DNA from: Bauldia sp965232525 | GTDB taxonomy: Bacteria > Pseudomonadota > Alphaproteobacteria > Rhizobiales > Kaistiaceae | Reading direction: 5' to 3' | Length of the DNA: 64,000 nt | Assembly: GCF_965232525.1 (NCBI RefSeq) | Contig: NZ_OZ246980.1 | Location: 806,001-870,000 of the forward strand | Part shown: one piece after another, positions 1-10,394 of the stretch | Layout: the number at the start of each line of letters is the position of its first letter | Numbering within the stretch: position 1 is the stretch's first letter | The notes under the pieces: generated by a model | Seen by the model: only the letters and a program-made list of their open reading frames with translations | What the model was told of the DNA's origin: nothing | Databases searched by the model: none | Program-made: the position numbers and the translations under genes

Positions 1-740
1 AGGAGACGGTGACGGAGACCGTCGCGGACATGCGCCACGAGGTGATCGAAGACATGGTCCGGGAGCACATTCCGGAAAAGGCGTATCCCGAACAGTGGGA
101 CACCAAAGGGCTGCAGGAAGGCGTCCAGAAGACCCTGAATCTTGAACTGCCGGTCGAGGACTGGGCCAAGGAAGAGGGGATCGCCGACGAGGAGGTGCGC
201 ACCCGCATCACCCGCGCCGCCGACGAAATGGCGGCCCAGCGCGCAGTCCGCTTCACGCCGGAGATCATGCGCCAGGTCGAAAAGGCCGTACTTCTGCAGA
301 CGCTCGACCACCTGTGGCGCGAGCATCTCGTCGTGCTCGACCACCTGCGCCAAGTGATCGGCTTCCGCGGCTACGCCCAGCGCGATCCGCTCAACGAGTA
401 CAAGACCGAGTCGTTCGAGCTGTTCCAGGGCCTGCTGTCGCGGCTTCGCGAGGTGGTGACCAACCAGCTCATGCGGGTCGAGATCGTCCAGCGGCCGCCA
501 CCACTTGCGCCCGAGGAAGACTTCGACACGTTGCAGGAAACCCATCTCGATCCGCAGACCGGCGAGAACGAGATGGCCGACGCCCCGGCCGAGCCGCAGT
601 TCCTCCCCGCTCGTAGCAGCCGGGTCGCGGCCGCCCAGATCGATCCGGACGACCCGTCAACCTGGGGCAAGGTTCAGCGCAACGCCCCCTGCCCGTGCGG
701 CTCGGGCAAGAAATACAAGCACTGCCACGGTCGCTACTAG
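1..740 (+). CDS. secA: Preprotein translocase subunit SecA, C-terminal part (5' truncated by window edge)
   Basis: This is the last 240 or so residues of SecA, the ATPase motor that pushes preproteins through the SecYEG channel at the inner membrane. The reading frame is open from base 3, so the gene enters from outside the window. The visible part covers the helical scaffold and wing region (LLQTLDHLWREHLVVLDHLR is typical of SecA), then a variable linker. It ends in the SEC-C zinc-binding tail CPCGSGKKYKHCHG, which in the family binds zinc and contacts SecB or ribosomes. The first in-frame GTG at base 9 is not the true start. A lipid kinase gene follows after about 10 bases. Confidence 0.97.
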   Translation, partial: ETVTETVADMRHEVIEDMVREHIPEKAYPEQWDTKGLQEGVQKTLNLELPVEDWAKEEGIADEEVRTRITRAADEMAAQRAVRFTPEIMRQVEKAVLLQTLDHLWREHLVVLDHLRQVIGFRGYAQRDPLNEYKTESFELFQGLLSRLREVVTNQLMRVEIVQRPPPLAPEEDFDTLQETHLDPQTGENEMADAPAEPQFLPARSSRVAAAQIDPDDPSTWGKVQRNAPCPCGSGKKYKHCHGRY

Positions 741-750
741 CTGGCCGGTG

Positions 751-1626
751 ATGAAGCCGTCGCGGCTTCTTGTTGTCGCCAATCCCGGCGCGTCGCGCGT
801 CGGAGCCGGACTCGGCCCGGCGCTGACCACGCTGCTCGCGGCGGGAATCGATACTGACCTCCGCCATAGCAACAGCCGCGAGCACCTTTGCGCCCTGATC
901 CGGGATGCCGACGCCGCCGTCGACGGGATCGTGATCGGCGGTGGCGACGGCACCATCAACAGCGCCCTGCCGGCCCTCATCGAGGCGGGCAAGCCGATCG
1001 GCATCCTGCCGCTCGGTACCGCCAACGACCTCGCCCGTACCCTGGCGATCTCGCCGGATCCGGTTAGCGCGGCGCGGACCATTGCCGGCGGACGCCGCAA
1101 GCGGATCGACGTCGGCCGGGTCAACGACGTCCATTTCGCCAACGTCGCCAGCATCGGCCTGTCGGTCGCCATCGCCGACGCCCAGGATCCCGAACTCAAG
1201 AAACAGCTCGGCACGCTGAGCTATGTCAGCGCGGTTCTCAAGACCATCGGCAGGACCGAACCGTTCAGTGCGACCATCACCTGCGACGGCCACGATGAGA
1301 CGGTCCGTGCCCTGCAGATCGCGGTCGGCAGCGGCGTGCACTATGGTGGCGGACTGAAGATAGCGCCGGACGCAGCGGTCGATGACGGGATGTTCGACGT
1401 CTACGCCATCGGGACGGCGCCGATCCCCGACCTGGTCGCGCTGGCGCCCGGCTTCCTCGACGGCGACTTCGGCGTCCGCGACAACGTGCGCACCTTCCGC
1501 GCCGCCGCCGTGCGGATCGACACCGAGACACCGATGGCGGTCAACACCGACGGCGAACTGATCACCGAAACGCCCGCGGTGTTCTCCATCTCGGCCGGAG
1601 CGTTGGAGGTCTTCACCGGCCGCTGA
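751..1626 (+). CDS. YegS/diacylglycerol kinase family lipid kinase
   Basis: A 291-aa protein of the diacylglycerol kinase catalytic (DAGK_cat) family, which phosphorylates lipid alcohols such as diacylglycerol using ATP. The nucleotide-binding signature GGGDGT is at residues 63-68 and the second family motif PLGTANDLAR at 87-96. The N-terminus (LLVVANPGAS) is the usual first strand of the fold. I start at the ATG at 751 because homology begins there; a GTG lies one codon upstream and the longer open frame overlaps secA out of phase. The gene sits directly behind secA and may be read from the same transcript. The lipid substrate cannot be deduced. Confidence 0.88.
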   Translation: MKPSRLLVVANPGASRVGAGLGPALTTLLAAGIDTDLRHSNSREHLCALIRDADAAVDGIVIGGGDGTINSALPALIEAGKPIGILPLGTANDLARTLAISPDPVSAARTIAGGRRKRIDVGRVNDVHFANVASIGLSVAIADAQDPELKKQLGTLSYVSAVLKTIGRTEPFSATITCDGHDETVRALQIAVGSGVHYGGGLKIAPDAAVDDGMFDVYAIGTAPIPDLVALAPGFLDGDFGVRDNVRTFRAAAVRIDTETPMAVNTDGELITETPAVFSISAGALEVFTGR

Positions 1627-1712
1627 ATCGGTGACACGTCCCGCCTTACCGAATGCGCCGCGAGCCTGCTATAGGCAGAACTCCGACCGGCCAGCGACCC
1701 ATCGAAGGCTTC

Positions 1713-3488
1713 ATGAATACCGACAACGCGATCCTGTTCGCCCTGTTCGCCGTGGTCTTCGCCATGATGATCTGGGGCCGGTTCCGCTACGACATTATCG
1801 CGTTCTCCGCTCTCATCATTGCCGCGATCGTCGGTGTCGTCCCCGCGAACGATGTCTTTTCCGGCTTCGGCCACCCGGCGACGATCATCGTCGCCATTGT
1901 GCTGGTGATCTCGCGCGGTCTGCTCAATTCCGGCGCGGTCAACTGGATCACCCGGGTGATCGCCGACGCCGGCCGCAGCCTCAGCGCGCATATCGCGGTG
2001 ATGGCGACCATCGGGGCTGCGCTCTCGGCGTTCATGAACAACGTCGCCGCGCTGGCACTGCTGATGCCGGTCGAAATGACGGTCGCGGCCAAAGCCGGCC
2101 GCACGCCGGCGCTGACCCTGATGCCGCTCGCCTTCGCCACCATCCTCGGCGGCATGGTGACCCTGATCGGGACGCCACCCAACATCATCATCGGCGCCTA
2201 TCGCGGCGAGGCGCTGGGGGAGAGTTTCGGCATGTTCTCCTTCGCGCCGGTCGGTCTGGTCTGCGCGGTGGTCGGCGTTGCCTATGTTGCGCTGATCGGC
2301 TGGCGGCTGATCCCTGCATCGAAGACCGACAAGGCGCCGACCGCGGACCTGCGCGAAATCCACGGTTACGTCGCCGAGCTCAACGTCCCGGAGAAATCGC
2401 CAACGGTCGGCCGAACCGTTGCCGATCTCGACGACGACGCGCATGAGGCCGGCGTCACCGTACTCGGCCTTATCCGCAACGGCCGTCGCCTCCCCGGTGG
2501 CGCGCGTCGCGCGGTGATCCAGGAGGCGGACGCGCTGGTCGTCGATGGCCCGGTGGAGGCGATCGATGCCCTGGTCGGCTCGCTCAAGCTTGAGTTCAGC
2601 GCCCGCGAGCGGGTCGAGAAAGACGGGAGCCCCGACCTCGCCCTGCTCGAGGTCGTCGTGCCCCGCGACTCCCGGCTCGACGGCCGCTCGGCCGGGTCGG
2701 TCGGTCTCAACCGCTTCACCGGCGTTGCCCTCCTTGGCGTCTCGCGGGAGGGCCGGCGGTTTCGGGAGCGGGTGCGGCAGCTCACGATCCATGCCGGCGA
2801 CGTGCTGCTGCTGATCGGGCCGCCCGACCGCCTGTCGGTCGCCGCGAACTGGCTCAAGGCGTTGCCGCTTGCCGACCGTGGCATCGGCGTCACCCAGCAC
2901 GGCCGCGCCGCCCTGGCGGTCGGCATCTTCGCCGCCGCCGTGGCGCTGGCCAGCCTCGGCCTGGTCGACCTGCCGGTGGCGCTTGGCGCCGTCGTCGGCC
3001 TCTACGTCATTTTCGATATCGTGCCGCTCCGCCAGGTCTACGAGGAGATCGAATGGCCGGTGGTGATCCTGCTCGGATCGATGATCCCGCTCGGCATCGC
3101 GCTCGAACAGTCCGGCGGCACGGCGCTGATCGCGGACGGCCTCGTTGGCCTCGCCGAAGGGCTGCCGGCCTGGGTCGTGTTGACCATCCTGATGATCGTG
3201 GTGATGACGCTGTCGGACGTGCTCAACAACACCGCGACAGCGGTTATCGGCGCACCGGTCGCCCTCGACATCGCCGAGATGCTCGGCACCAGCGCCGACC
3301 CGTTTCTGATGGCGGTCGCCGTCGCCTCGTCCTGCGCGTTCCTGACGCCGATCGGCCACAAGAACAACACGCTGATCCTCGGTCCGGGCGGATACGCCTT
3401 CGGCGACTACTGGCGGATGGGCCTGCCGCTCGAGATCATCATCGTCGCGGTCGGCGTCCCGGCGATCTTGGTGTTCTGGCCGCTTTAG
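1713..3488 (+). CDS. SLC13/DASS-type permease with central TrkA-C (RCK_C) domains
   Basis: A 591-aa multi-spanning inner-membrane transporter of the divalent anion:sodium symporter superfamily. Two hydrophobic halves (about residues 1-200 and 395-591) flank a soluble region of about 180 residues that reads as two TrkA-C/RCK_C domains, a layout seen in bacterial SLC13 permeases. The paired re-entrant motifs are present: NNVAALALLMP near residue 110 and LNNTATAVIGAP near 509. The ATG at 1713 is chosen because the hydrophobic N-terminus starts there and a GAAGG sequence precedes it; the in-frame ATG at 1653 adds a non-family leader. Substrate (dicarboxylate, sulfate or other anion) is not predictable. 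The gene is convergent with the transpeptidase gene. Confidence 0.87.
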   Translation: MNTDNAILFALFAVVFAMMIWGRFRYDIIAFSALIIAAIVGVVPANDVFSGFGHPATIIVAIVLVISRGLLNSGAVNWITRVIADAGRSLSAHIAVMATIGAALSAFMNNVAALALLMPVEMTVAAKAGRTPALTLMPLAFATILGGMVTLIGTPPNIIIGAYRGEALGESFGMFSFAPVGLVCAVVGVAYVALIGWRLIPASKTDKAPTADLREIHGYVAELNVPEKSPTVGRTVADLDDDAHEAGVTVLGLIRNGRRLPGGARRAVIQEADALVVDGPVEAIDALVGSLKLEFSARERVEKDGSPDLALLEVVVPRDSRLDGRSAGSVGLNRFTGVALLGVSREGRRFRERVRQLTIHAGDVLLLIGPPDRLSVAANWLKALPLADRGIGVTQHGRAALAVGIFAAAVALASLGLVDLPVALGAVVGLYVIFDIVPLRQVYEEIEWPVVILLGSMIPLGIALEQSGGTALIADGLVGLAEGLPAWVVLTILMIVVMTLSDVLNNTATAVIGAPVALDIAEMLGTSADPFLMAVAVASSCAFLTPIGHKNNTLILGPGGYAFGDYWRMGLPLEIIIVAVGVPAILVFWPL

Positions 3489-3498
3489 GGCCGAACGC

Positions 3499-4749
3499 TC
3501 AGTTCGCGGCCGGTGCGGTCAGGGTCGACGGCACCACTTCCGAGCCACCCGTGAGCGTCGGCGCGTCTTCCGGCCAGAGGAAGGTACGTTCCACCTTGCG
3601 CCCAACCTCCGGCTCGCCTGTCTCGGTGACGGCAGCGGTCTCCACCGGGTCGGTTTCCGCCGGCGCAGGCTTGGCGCGAGGGGCCGGAGCCGCTGCCGGG
3701 GCCGCTGCGGCGGTGTCAGCCGGTTCCGGCGTCTCGGCCGGTGCCGCCGGGGCGGGTTCGGCGTTCCGCCGGGCAGAACGACGGCTGAAGATGCGCTCCA
3801 TCACCGTCGGCTGGGCCGCCCGCTCCGCTTCCTCGGCGGCTTCCGCGGCCTGCTCTTCGGCGAGTTTCTGTTTCTGCTCGGCAAGCCGTGCGGCGTCTGC
3901 GTCCATCTTGGCGGCCACGGCAACGATCGCCGCTTCGTCCTGCGCCTGCTTCTCGGCCACCGCTGTCGCGATCCATTCAGGCACGGAGTATGTCGGGCAG
4001 GCGCCGGTGGGGCTGAAGCTGGCATTGCCGGCATCGGCGTTGAAGACGTAGCGCTTGCCGCAGACGTCGACCTTCGGGACCTTGCGGGTCACCTCGAAAT
4101 GGTCGTAGCCGACCTTGAGGTTTTTCCAGAATTCCATGTTCGCGTCGCCGCGATGCTTGGCGAAGTTTTCCGGCGTCATGCGGAAGGGGAAGGCCTGGAT
4201 CTGGAACGCCCTCTGGCCGCCTTTGAAGGCGTCGCGAGCGAGCGCGAAGATCTCGCCGGCGTCCTCGTCGGTCATCGAATAACAACCGGCCGATGAACAG
4301 CCGCCATGCACCATCAGATGCGACCCGGTGCGCTCGTGGGCCCGGTCGAAGGTGTTGGGGTAGCCGATGTTGAACGAGAGGTAGTATTTCGACTTCGGGT
4401 TCATCTGCGCCGGCTTGACCACGTAGAAGCCTTCCGGCGCCTGTCGGTCGCCTTCTTTCAGCTTTGGTCCCAGAACGCCGGACCATTTGCAGATATCGTA
4501 AGTCTTGAGGAGCGCGTAGCGGCCGTCGGGGCGCTCCTTCCAGATCTCCATCTCCGACTCTTCCTTGAAGATACGGACAAAGATCGGCGAGGTCTCCTTC
4601 ATGCCGCTTTGTTTCATCTCGCCGACCAGCCTGTCGGAAACCGGGCGGATTTCCTTGGGAATCATCGATTCCTGGCAAGCAGCGAGGACAAATGCGGCGG
4701 CGCCGATGAGCGCGATCCGCCGTAAGGAGGAGAGTTTTACAAAGGCCAT
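3499..4749 (-). CDS. YafK-like L,D-transpeptidase domain lipoprotein
   Basis: A 416-aa predicted lipoprotein with a YkuD (L,D-transpeptidase) domain of the YafK subgroup. A basic start is followed by a hydrophobic stretch and the lipobox VLAAC, with Cys25 as the likely acylated residue. The catalytic signature is read as HGGCSSAGCYSM, the His-Gly-x4-Gly-Cys arrangement of the family, so the active-site Cys is present. The C-terminal third is a charged coiled-coil-like stretch followed by an Ala/Pro/Glu-rich tail, longer than in E. coli YafK. Family members make or remove crosslinks between peptidoglycan and proteins; which reaction applies here is unknown. It is convergent with the upstream permease and read alone. 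Confidence 0.85.
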   Translation of the reverse strand: MAFVKLSSLRRIALIGAAAFVLAACQESMIPKEIRPVSDRLVGEMKQSGMKETSPIFVRIFKEESEMEIWKERPDGRYALLKTYDICKWSGVLGPKLKEGDRQAPEGFYVVKPAQMNPKSKYYLSFNIGYPNTFDRAHERTGSHLMVHGGCSSAGCYSMTDEDAGEIFALARDAFKGGQRAFQIQAFPFRMTPENFAKHRGDANMEFWKNLKVGYDHFEVTRKVPKVDVCGKRYVFNADAGNASFSPTGACPTYSVPEWIATAVAEKQAQDEAAIVAVAAKMDADAARLAEQKQKLAEEQAAEAAEEAERAAQPTVMERIFSRRSARRNAEPAPAAPAETPEPADTAAAAPAAAPAPRAKPAPAETDPVETAAVTETGEPEVGRKVERTFLWPEDAPTLTGGSEVVPSTLTAPAAN

Positions 4750-4895
4750 TCCCGTCCCCTGAACAGCACGTGCCCGCTATACCCCATCGCTCTCGTCCTA
4801 AGCACCCGATCTTGACAGGTGGTTACCGCGACGCAAGCCACAGTCAACTTCACAATTCGGCGATCATGAAGGCGACAGCATGGCACTGGTCGGAC

Positions 4896-5849
<954 letters not shown>

Positions 5850-5949
5850 GCGGGTCCAAGTGCCAACAAAGCCGTCGCCCGCCCACGGCAAGGCGGCGGC
5901 AAACTGGCCTTACCGTCTGGTCAAGTCAAGAAAATCCGGATGCGCTGTT

Positions 5950-6885
5950 TTAGCCGCTTTGCCGCCCAAGCGGATGGTGATCTTCGACCAGCGTCCGAAG
6001 TCTTTCCTCCAGGACGTGAGTGTAAATCTGGGTGGTGGAGATGTCGGCGTGGCCGAGAAGCTGTTGAACCACCCGCAGATCGGCACCGTTCTGCAGGAGA
6101 TGGCTGGCGAAGGCATGGCGCAAGACATGCGGGGAGACCCGCGCGGCGTCGATATCGATCGAAACCGCAAGTGACTTGAGATCGCGGGCGAAGACCTGGC
6201 GGGTGAGATGGCCGGCTTTGCCGCCGGCGGGAAACAGCCAGCGGCTCTCGCGCGCGCCGGTATCGCGCCGCGCAGCGAGGTACGCGGCGACCGCGTCACG
6301 AGATGCGTCGGTCAAGGGGACCACGCGCTCGTGCCCGCCCTTGCCGCGCAAAGCGAAAACCCGGCTGTCGGCGGTGATCGCCGCCGCTGGCAGCGAGACC
6401 AGTTCCGAGACACGGAGCCCGGTCGCGTAGATCAGTTCGAGCAGGGCGTGGAGGCGGAGCGCCCTCAGCCGCGCGGTGGTCGACAGGTCGTCGCGGCGGG
6501 CCGCGGCTGCGGCGGCATCGAGAAGCCGGGTGACCTCAGCCTCGCGCAGGACCTTGGGCAGGCGGGCGGCCTTCTTGGGCCCGGCAACGGTGCCCGTCGG
6601 ATCGTCGCCCCGGATTCCCTCGCCGTAGAGGAAGAGGTGGAACTGCCGTATCGCCGAGAGCCGCCGGGCCACCGTCGGTGGCGCAAGCCCCTGGTCGTCC
6701 AGGCCGGCGAGATAGGCACGGATCGTGCGCGCGCCCGCGAATGCGACTTCGGTGCTGCGATCGGCGAGATAGCGGACATAGTCGTCCAGATCCCGGCGGT
6801 AGGCGGCCAGCGTGTTGACCGAGGCCCCGCGTTCGGCGCTCATCATCTCCAGGAACGCCTCGACATGGCGACCGTCGGCGTTCAT
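5950..6885 (-). CDS. xerD: Site-specific tyrosine recombinase XerD
   Basis: A 311-aa tyrosine recombinase. The N-terminal SAM-like core-binding domain (about 1-105) is followed by a catalytic domain with the full set of active residues: Arg in TGLRVSEL, Lys in RGKGGHERVVP, His-x-x-Arg in HVLRHAFASHLL, His in LLGHADIST and the nucleophilic Tyr in QIYTHV. With XerC it resolves chromosome dimers at dif. The neighbourhood next to accA and aroK is the standard xerD place in Hyphomicrobiales and argues against a mobile integrase. Its ATG overlaps the stop of the small upstream gene by four bases (ATGA), so translation is probably coupled. Confidence 0.95.
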   Translation of the reverse strand: MNADGRHVEAFLEMMSAERGASVNTLAAYRRDLDDYVRYLADRSTEVAFAGARTIRAYLAGLDDQGLAPPTVARRLSAIRQFHLFLYGEGIRGDDPTGTVAGPKKAARLPKVLREAEVTRLLDAAAAAARRDDLSTTARLRALRLHALLELIYATGLRVSELVSLPAAAITADSRVFALRGKGGHERVVPLTDASRDAVAAYLAARRDTGARESRWLFPAGGKAGHLTRQVFARDLKSLAVSIDIDAARVSPHVLRHAFASHLLQNGADLRVVQQLLGHADISTTQIYTHVLEERLRTLVEDHHPLGRQSG

Positions 6886-7115
6886 TGGGCGGGCGGCTCC
6901 GCCGCGTCGGTATCGGCGGCGACCGCCTCCGGTGGCGGCGGTTCGGGGGTCGGCCGGATAATCGGCACCGGATCGAGCCGGCTCGCCGGGATCCGAACCG
7001 TCATCTCCCGCGTTCGCGGCTCGACGAAATTGCCGAGATAGAACATCGCCGCGAAGACGACCGCGGCAATCAGCACCAGTATCGTCAGGAACCTGGCTAT
7101 CGTCGGCATCGGCAT
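6882..7115 (-). CDS. Small single-pass membrane protein upstream of xerD
   Basis: A 77-aa protein starting at the ATG at 7115 (MPMPTIARFL), or at the in-frame ATG at 7109. Residues about 6-27 form one hydrophobic transmembrane helix (FLTILVLIAAVVFAAMFYL), followed by a short conserved-looking stretch (VEPRTREMTVRIP) and a Pro/Glu/Ala-rich tail. Similar small proteins sit between aroK and xerD in related genomes; I know of no demonstrated function. It overlaps xerD by four bases and is divergent from aroK, so it probably leads the small-ORF, xerD, accA transcript. A longer open frame to 7502 is antisense to aroK and is not accepted. Confidence 0.7.
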   Translation of the reverse strand: MPMPTIARFLTILVLIAAVVFAAMFYLGNFVEPRTREMTVRIPASRLDPVPIIRPTPEPPPPEAVAADTDAAEPPAQ

Positions 7116-7215
7116 TCCCGTATCGGCCACCGCTGGCGAGTGATGAGACCCTGCAACGGACGGCTCACCGTTTTCCTTCAACACCCGGACGGTTTCAAGC
7201 GATCCCCGGCACACC

Positions 7216-7245
7216 TTGACATTCCGGCCGAAAAGCGGCTCTAGC
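7216..7245 (+). promoter_or_regulatory. Candidate promoter of the aroK-aroB operon
   Basis: A perfect -35 TTGACA at 7216-7221 is followed 18 bases later by a weak -10-like TCTAGC at 7240-7245, ending 17 bases before the aroK ATG. This is a visual match only. Confidence 0.35.
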
Positions 7246-7262
7246 TCCGGCGTCAGGGACCC

Positions 7263-7889
7263 ATGAACGACCAAGAAACGAACCGCCCACGCGCCGATCG
7301 GCGCGCCAATGACCGCGAATCGGTCGAGGCGCGCGTCGCCGAGCGCCTCGGCGGACGCACGATCGCGCTGGTCGGCATGATGGGCGCCGGGAAATCGTCG
7401 ATCGGCCGGCGGCTGGCAGCACGGCTTGGTCTGCCCTTTGTCGACGCCGATGCCGAAATCGAACAAGCCGCTAACGCCACCATCAACGACATCTTCGAGC
7501 AATACGGCGAAGCTTATTTCCGCGACGGCGAACGCCGTGTCATCCAGCGCCTGCTCGACGGCAACCCCAAGGTGATCGCCACCGGCGGCGGCGCGTTCAT
7601 TCAGCCCGATACCCGCGAGGCGATCCGTGACGGGGCGATCTCACTGTGGCTGAAGGCGGATCGCGATCTCATCCTGTCGCGGGTGCGGCGGCGGAGCAAT
7701 CGACCGCTACTCAAGGCGGACGACCCGGCCGCTGTTGTCGACCGGCTGATCGCCGAGCGCTACCCGGTTTACGCGGAAGCGGACATCCACATCCAGTCAC
7801 GCGATGTCGCCCACGAGGTGGTCATCGACGAGATCTTTACGACCCTCGATGCCTATCTCGACGACAAGCCGGACGAAGGCGGATCATGA
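7263..7889 (+). CDS. aroK: Shikimate kinase
   Basis: A 208-aa shikimate kinase that phosphorylates shikimate at the 3-hydroxyl, the fifth step towards chorismate. The P-loop GMMGAGKSS is at residues 38-46. The shikimate-binding Asp lies in PFVDADAEIE, and the Gly-rich ATGGGAF segment of the substrate site is present. The first 30 residues are a charged extension ahead of the kinase fold. The stop codon overlaps the aroB start (ATGA), so aroK and aroB are translationally coupled, the usual pairing. Confidence 0.96.
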   Translation: MNDQETNRPRADRRANDRESVEARVAERLGGRTIALVGMMGAGKSSIGRRLAARLGLPFVDADAEIEQAANATINDIFEQYGEAYFRDGERRVIQRLLDGNPKVIATGGGAFIQPDTREAIRDGAISLWLKADRDLILSRVRRRSNRPLLKADDPAAVVDRLIAERYPVYAEADIHIQSRDVAHEVVIDEIFTTLDAYLDDKPDEGGS

Positions 7890-9028
7890 ACGACGATGCG
7901 GCGGCCGAGTCGCAAAAGGCGACACCGACGATCATCCCCGTCGATCTTGGCGATCGGTCCTATGACATCGTCATCGGCCGCGACACGATCGAAACCGCCG
8001 GTGAGGAAATCGCCCAGCGCCTGCCCGGGGCCCGTCTCGCGGTGGTCACCGACGCCACCGTTGCCGACCTCCACCTCTCCACTCTGACCAAGAGCCTCGA
8101 CGCGTCGGGGATCGAGCACGTCGAAATCGTCGTCCAGCCCGGCGAAGGGTCGAAGAGTTTCGCCACGCTGGAGTCGGTAATCGACGACCTGCTGGCGGCA
8201 AGGATCGAGCGCGCCGATGCGGTCCTCGCCTTCGGCGGCGGTGTCGTCGGCGACCTCGCCGGGTTCGCCGCCGGGGTCGTTCTGCGTGGCGTCCACCTGA
8301 TCCAGGTACCGACGACGCTGCTCGCCCAGATCGATTCCTCGGTGGGCGGCAAGACTGGGATCAACACTCCACGCGGCAAGAACCTGGCTGGCGTCTTCCA
8401 CCAGCCCGATCTGGTCCTTGCCGATTCCGGCGTGCTCGACTCGCTGCCTCCGCGGATCTTCAATGCCGGCTACGCCGAAGTCGCCAAATACGCGATGATC
8501 CGCGACGCCGAATTCTTCGATTGGCTGGAGAACAATTGGCGCGCGGTGGCCGCCGGCTGGCCGGAGCGGGACGAAGCGATCGCCATCGCCTGCGGCGGCA
8601 AGGCGGAGATCGTCGCCGAGGACGAGCGTGAGAAGGGACAGCGCGCGCTCCTCAACCTCGGCCATACCTTCGGCCACGCCCTCGAAGCCGCGACCGGATA
8701 TTCCGACCGGTTGCTTCACGGCGAGGGGGTCGCCATCGGCATGGTTCTCGCCCACGAGTTCTCCTTCCGGCTCGGCTATTGCAGCCAGGAGGAGGCGAGC
8801 CGGGTCGCGGCGCACTTGATCGACGTCGGCCTGCCGACCCGTATCCAGGACATCCGCGGCGATCTGCCCGATGCCGCCGCGCTGATGCGCCACATCGCCC
8901 AGGACAAGAAGGTCAAGCGCGGCAAGCTGACCTTCATCCTGACCCGCGGCATCGGCCAGGCCTTCATCGCCGACGACGTTCCCGGCGAGGCGGCGGAGGC
9001 CTTCCTCAAGGAGAAGCTGGACTCATGA
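7886..9028 (+). CDS. aroB: 3-dehydroquinate synthase
   Basis: A 380-aa AroB, which converts DAHP to 3-dehydroquinate using NAD+ and a divalent metal. Seen are the NAD-binding GGGVVGDLAGFAA segment, the PTTLLAQIDSSVGGKTGIN catalytic region, and metal ligands in NLGHTFGHALE and LLHGEGVAIGM. The start is the ATG at 7886, which overlaps the aroK stop; the longer open frame from 7646 runs antiphase through aroK. The gene in turn overlaps the downstream transporter by four bases, forming a three-gene coupled operon. Confidence 0.97.
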   Translation: MNDDAAAESQKATPTIIPVDLGDRSYDIVIGRDTIETAGEEIAQRLPGARLAVVTDATVADLHLSTLTKSLDASGIEHVEIVVQPGEGSKSFATLESVIDDLLAARIERADAVLAFGGGVVGDLAGFAAGVVLRGVHLIQVPTTLLAQIDSSVGGKTGINTPRGKNLAGVFHQPDLVLADSGVLDSLPPRIFNAGYAEVAKYAMIRDAEFFDWLENNWRAVAAGWPERDEAIAIACGGKAEIVAEDEREKGQRALLNLGHTFGHALEAATGYSDRLLHGEGVAIGMVLAHEFSFRLGYCSQEEASRVAAHLIDVGLPTRIQDIRGDLPDAAALMRHIAQDKKVKRGKLTFILTRGIGQAFIADDVPGEAAEAFLKEKLDS

Positions 9029-10311
9029 CCATCTGGCTGATCGCCCTGTCGATCCTGTTGCTGGTGGCGATTTCGGCTTTCTTCTCAGGCTCGGAAACCG
9101 CGCTAACGGCGACGTCCAAGGCCCGGATGATGCTGCTGGAGAAGTCCGGCGACCGGCGCGCCCGGATCGTCTCGCGGCTGATCGCCGATCGCGAGAGCCT
9201 GATCGGCGCCATCCTGCTCGGCAATAACGTCGTCAATATCCTTGCGTCAGCTCTGGCGACCAGCGTCTTCCTGAGCCTGTTCGGGCAGGCGGGCGTTGCT
9301 TATGCGACCATCGTGATGACCTTGCTGGTGCTGGTGTTCGGCGAGATTCTGCCCAAGACCCTCGCTATCGGCAGCCCCGACCGCGTCTCGCGCGCCGCCG
9401 CGCCGGTTCTCAGCGTCGTCGTTGCCGTGTTTTCGCCGATCGTCAGCACGGTTCAGATCCTCATCCGCGGGATCTTGCATCTGGTTGGCTGGAATGCCTC
9501 CGACGGCAAGGCGATCCTGACCGCCACGGACGAAATTCGCGGTCAGGTCGACCTCCTCCATGCCGAGGGCAGCGTGGTCAAGGACGAGCGCGACCGCCTC
9601 GGCGGCCTGCTCGATCTCGGCGAACTCGACGTCTCAGACGTCATGGTCCACCGAACCAACATGCACACCGTGAACGCCGCCGAATCCTCGGACAAGATTG
9701 TCGACGACATCCTGGCGAGCCCCTACACGCGGGTGCCGATCTGGGAGGGCGAGCCGGAGAACATCATCGGCGTCATCCATTCCAAGGATCTCCTGCGCAT
9801 CCTCAAGGGCACGGGCGGCGACACTAGCGACATCGACGTCCGCGCGGTGGCCAAGCGACCGTGGTTCGTGCCGGACACCACGGCATTGAACGATCAGCTC
9901 AACGCGTTCCTGAAGCGCAAGGCGCATTTCGCCCTGGTGGTGGACGAGTACGGCGAAGTGCAGGGCCTCATCACTCTGGAAGACATCATCGAGGAGATCG
10001 TCGGCGAGATCGCCGACGAGCACGACCTGGAAATCCAGGGCGTCCGCCCCCAGCCGGACGGATCGGTCAATGCCGACGGCTCGGTGCCGATCCGCGACTT
10101 GAACCGCGTCATGGACTGGGACCTGCCCGATGAGGCCGCCACCACCATCGCTGGGTTGGTGATCCACGAAGCGCGGATTATCCCCGAGCCCGGCCAGGCC
10201 TTCACCTTTCACGGGTTTCGCTTCCAGGTCCTGCGCCGCAGCCGCAACCGGCTGACCGCGCTTCGCATCACGCCGCTCAAGCGGGAGGATCGCTCGCCGG
10301 CGCCCGCCTGA
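9025..10311 (+). CDS. CNNM/CorC-type transporter (DUF21, CBS pair, CorC_HlyC)
   Basis: A 428-aa integral membrane protein. The N-terminal DUF21/CNNM membrane domain (about 1-190) starts with a hydrophobic helix and FFSGSETALTATSKARM, the family signature. Then come two CBS domains (about 205-330, including YTRVPIWEG and FALVVDEYGEVQGLITLED) and a C-terminal CorC_HlyC domain. Homologues are magnesium/cobalt exporters or regulators; older annotation calls them hemolysins. The start overlaps the aroB stop (ATGA) and the longer frame from 8779 is antiphase. A second, soluble CorC-like gene lies at 53268-54374, so both family types are present. Confidence 0.92.
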   Translation: MTIWLIALSILLLVAISAFFSGSETALTATSKARMMLLEKSGDRRARIVSRLIADRESLIGAILLGNNVVNILASALATSVFLSLFGQAGVAYATIVMTLLVLVFGEILPKTLAIGSPDRVSRAAAPVLSVVVAVFSPIVSTVQILIRGILHLVGWNASDGKAILTATDEIRGQVDLLHAEGSVVKDERDRLGGLLDLGELDVSDVMVHRTNMHTVNAAESSDKIVDDILASPYTRVPIWEGEPENIIGVIHSKDLLRILKGTGGDTSDIDVRAVAKRPWFVPDTTALNDQLNAFLKRKAHFALVVDEYGEVQGLITLEDIIEEIVGEIADEHDLEIQGVRPQPDGSVNADGSVPIRDLNRVMDWDLPDEAATTIAGLVIHEARIIPEPGQAFTFHGFRFQVLRRSRNRLTALRITPLKREDRSPAPA

Positions 10312-10394
10312 CCCGCCCCTCCATCCGCCAGTGACACTTCCGCCGCATTTGCGCGGTTTCGTGGCGCGATTCCAAGCGAATAGGGGCGTTACCG

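Noticed and set aside
5950..6885. Tyrosine recombinase as a mobile-element integrase
   Set aside because: Sequence and place beside accA identify it as the housekeeping XerD.
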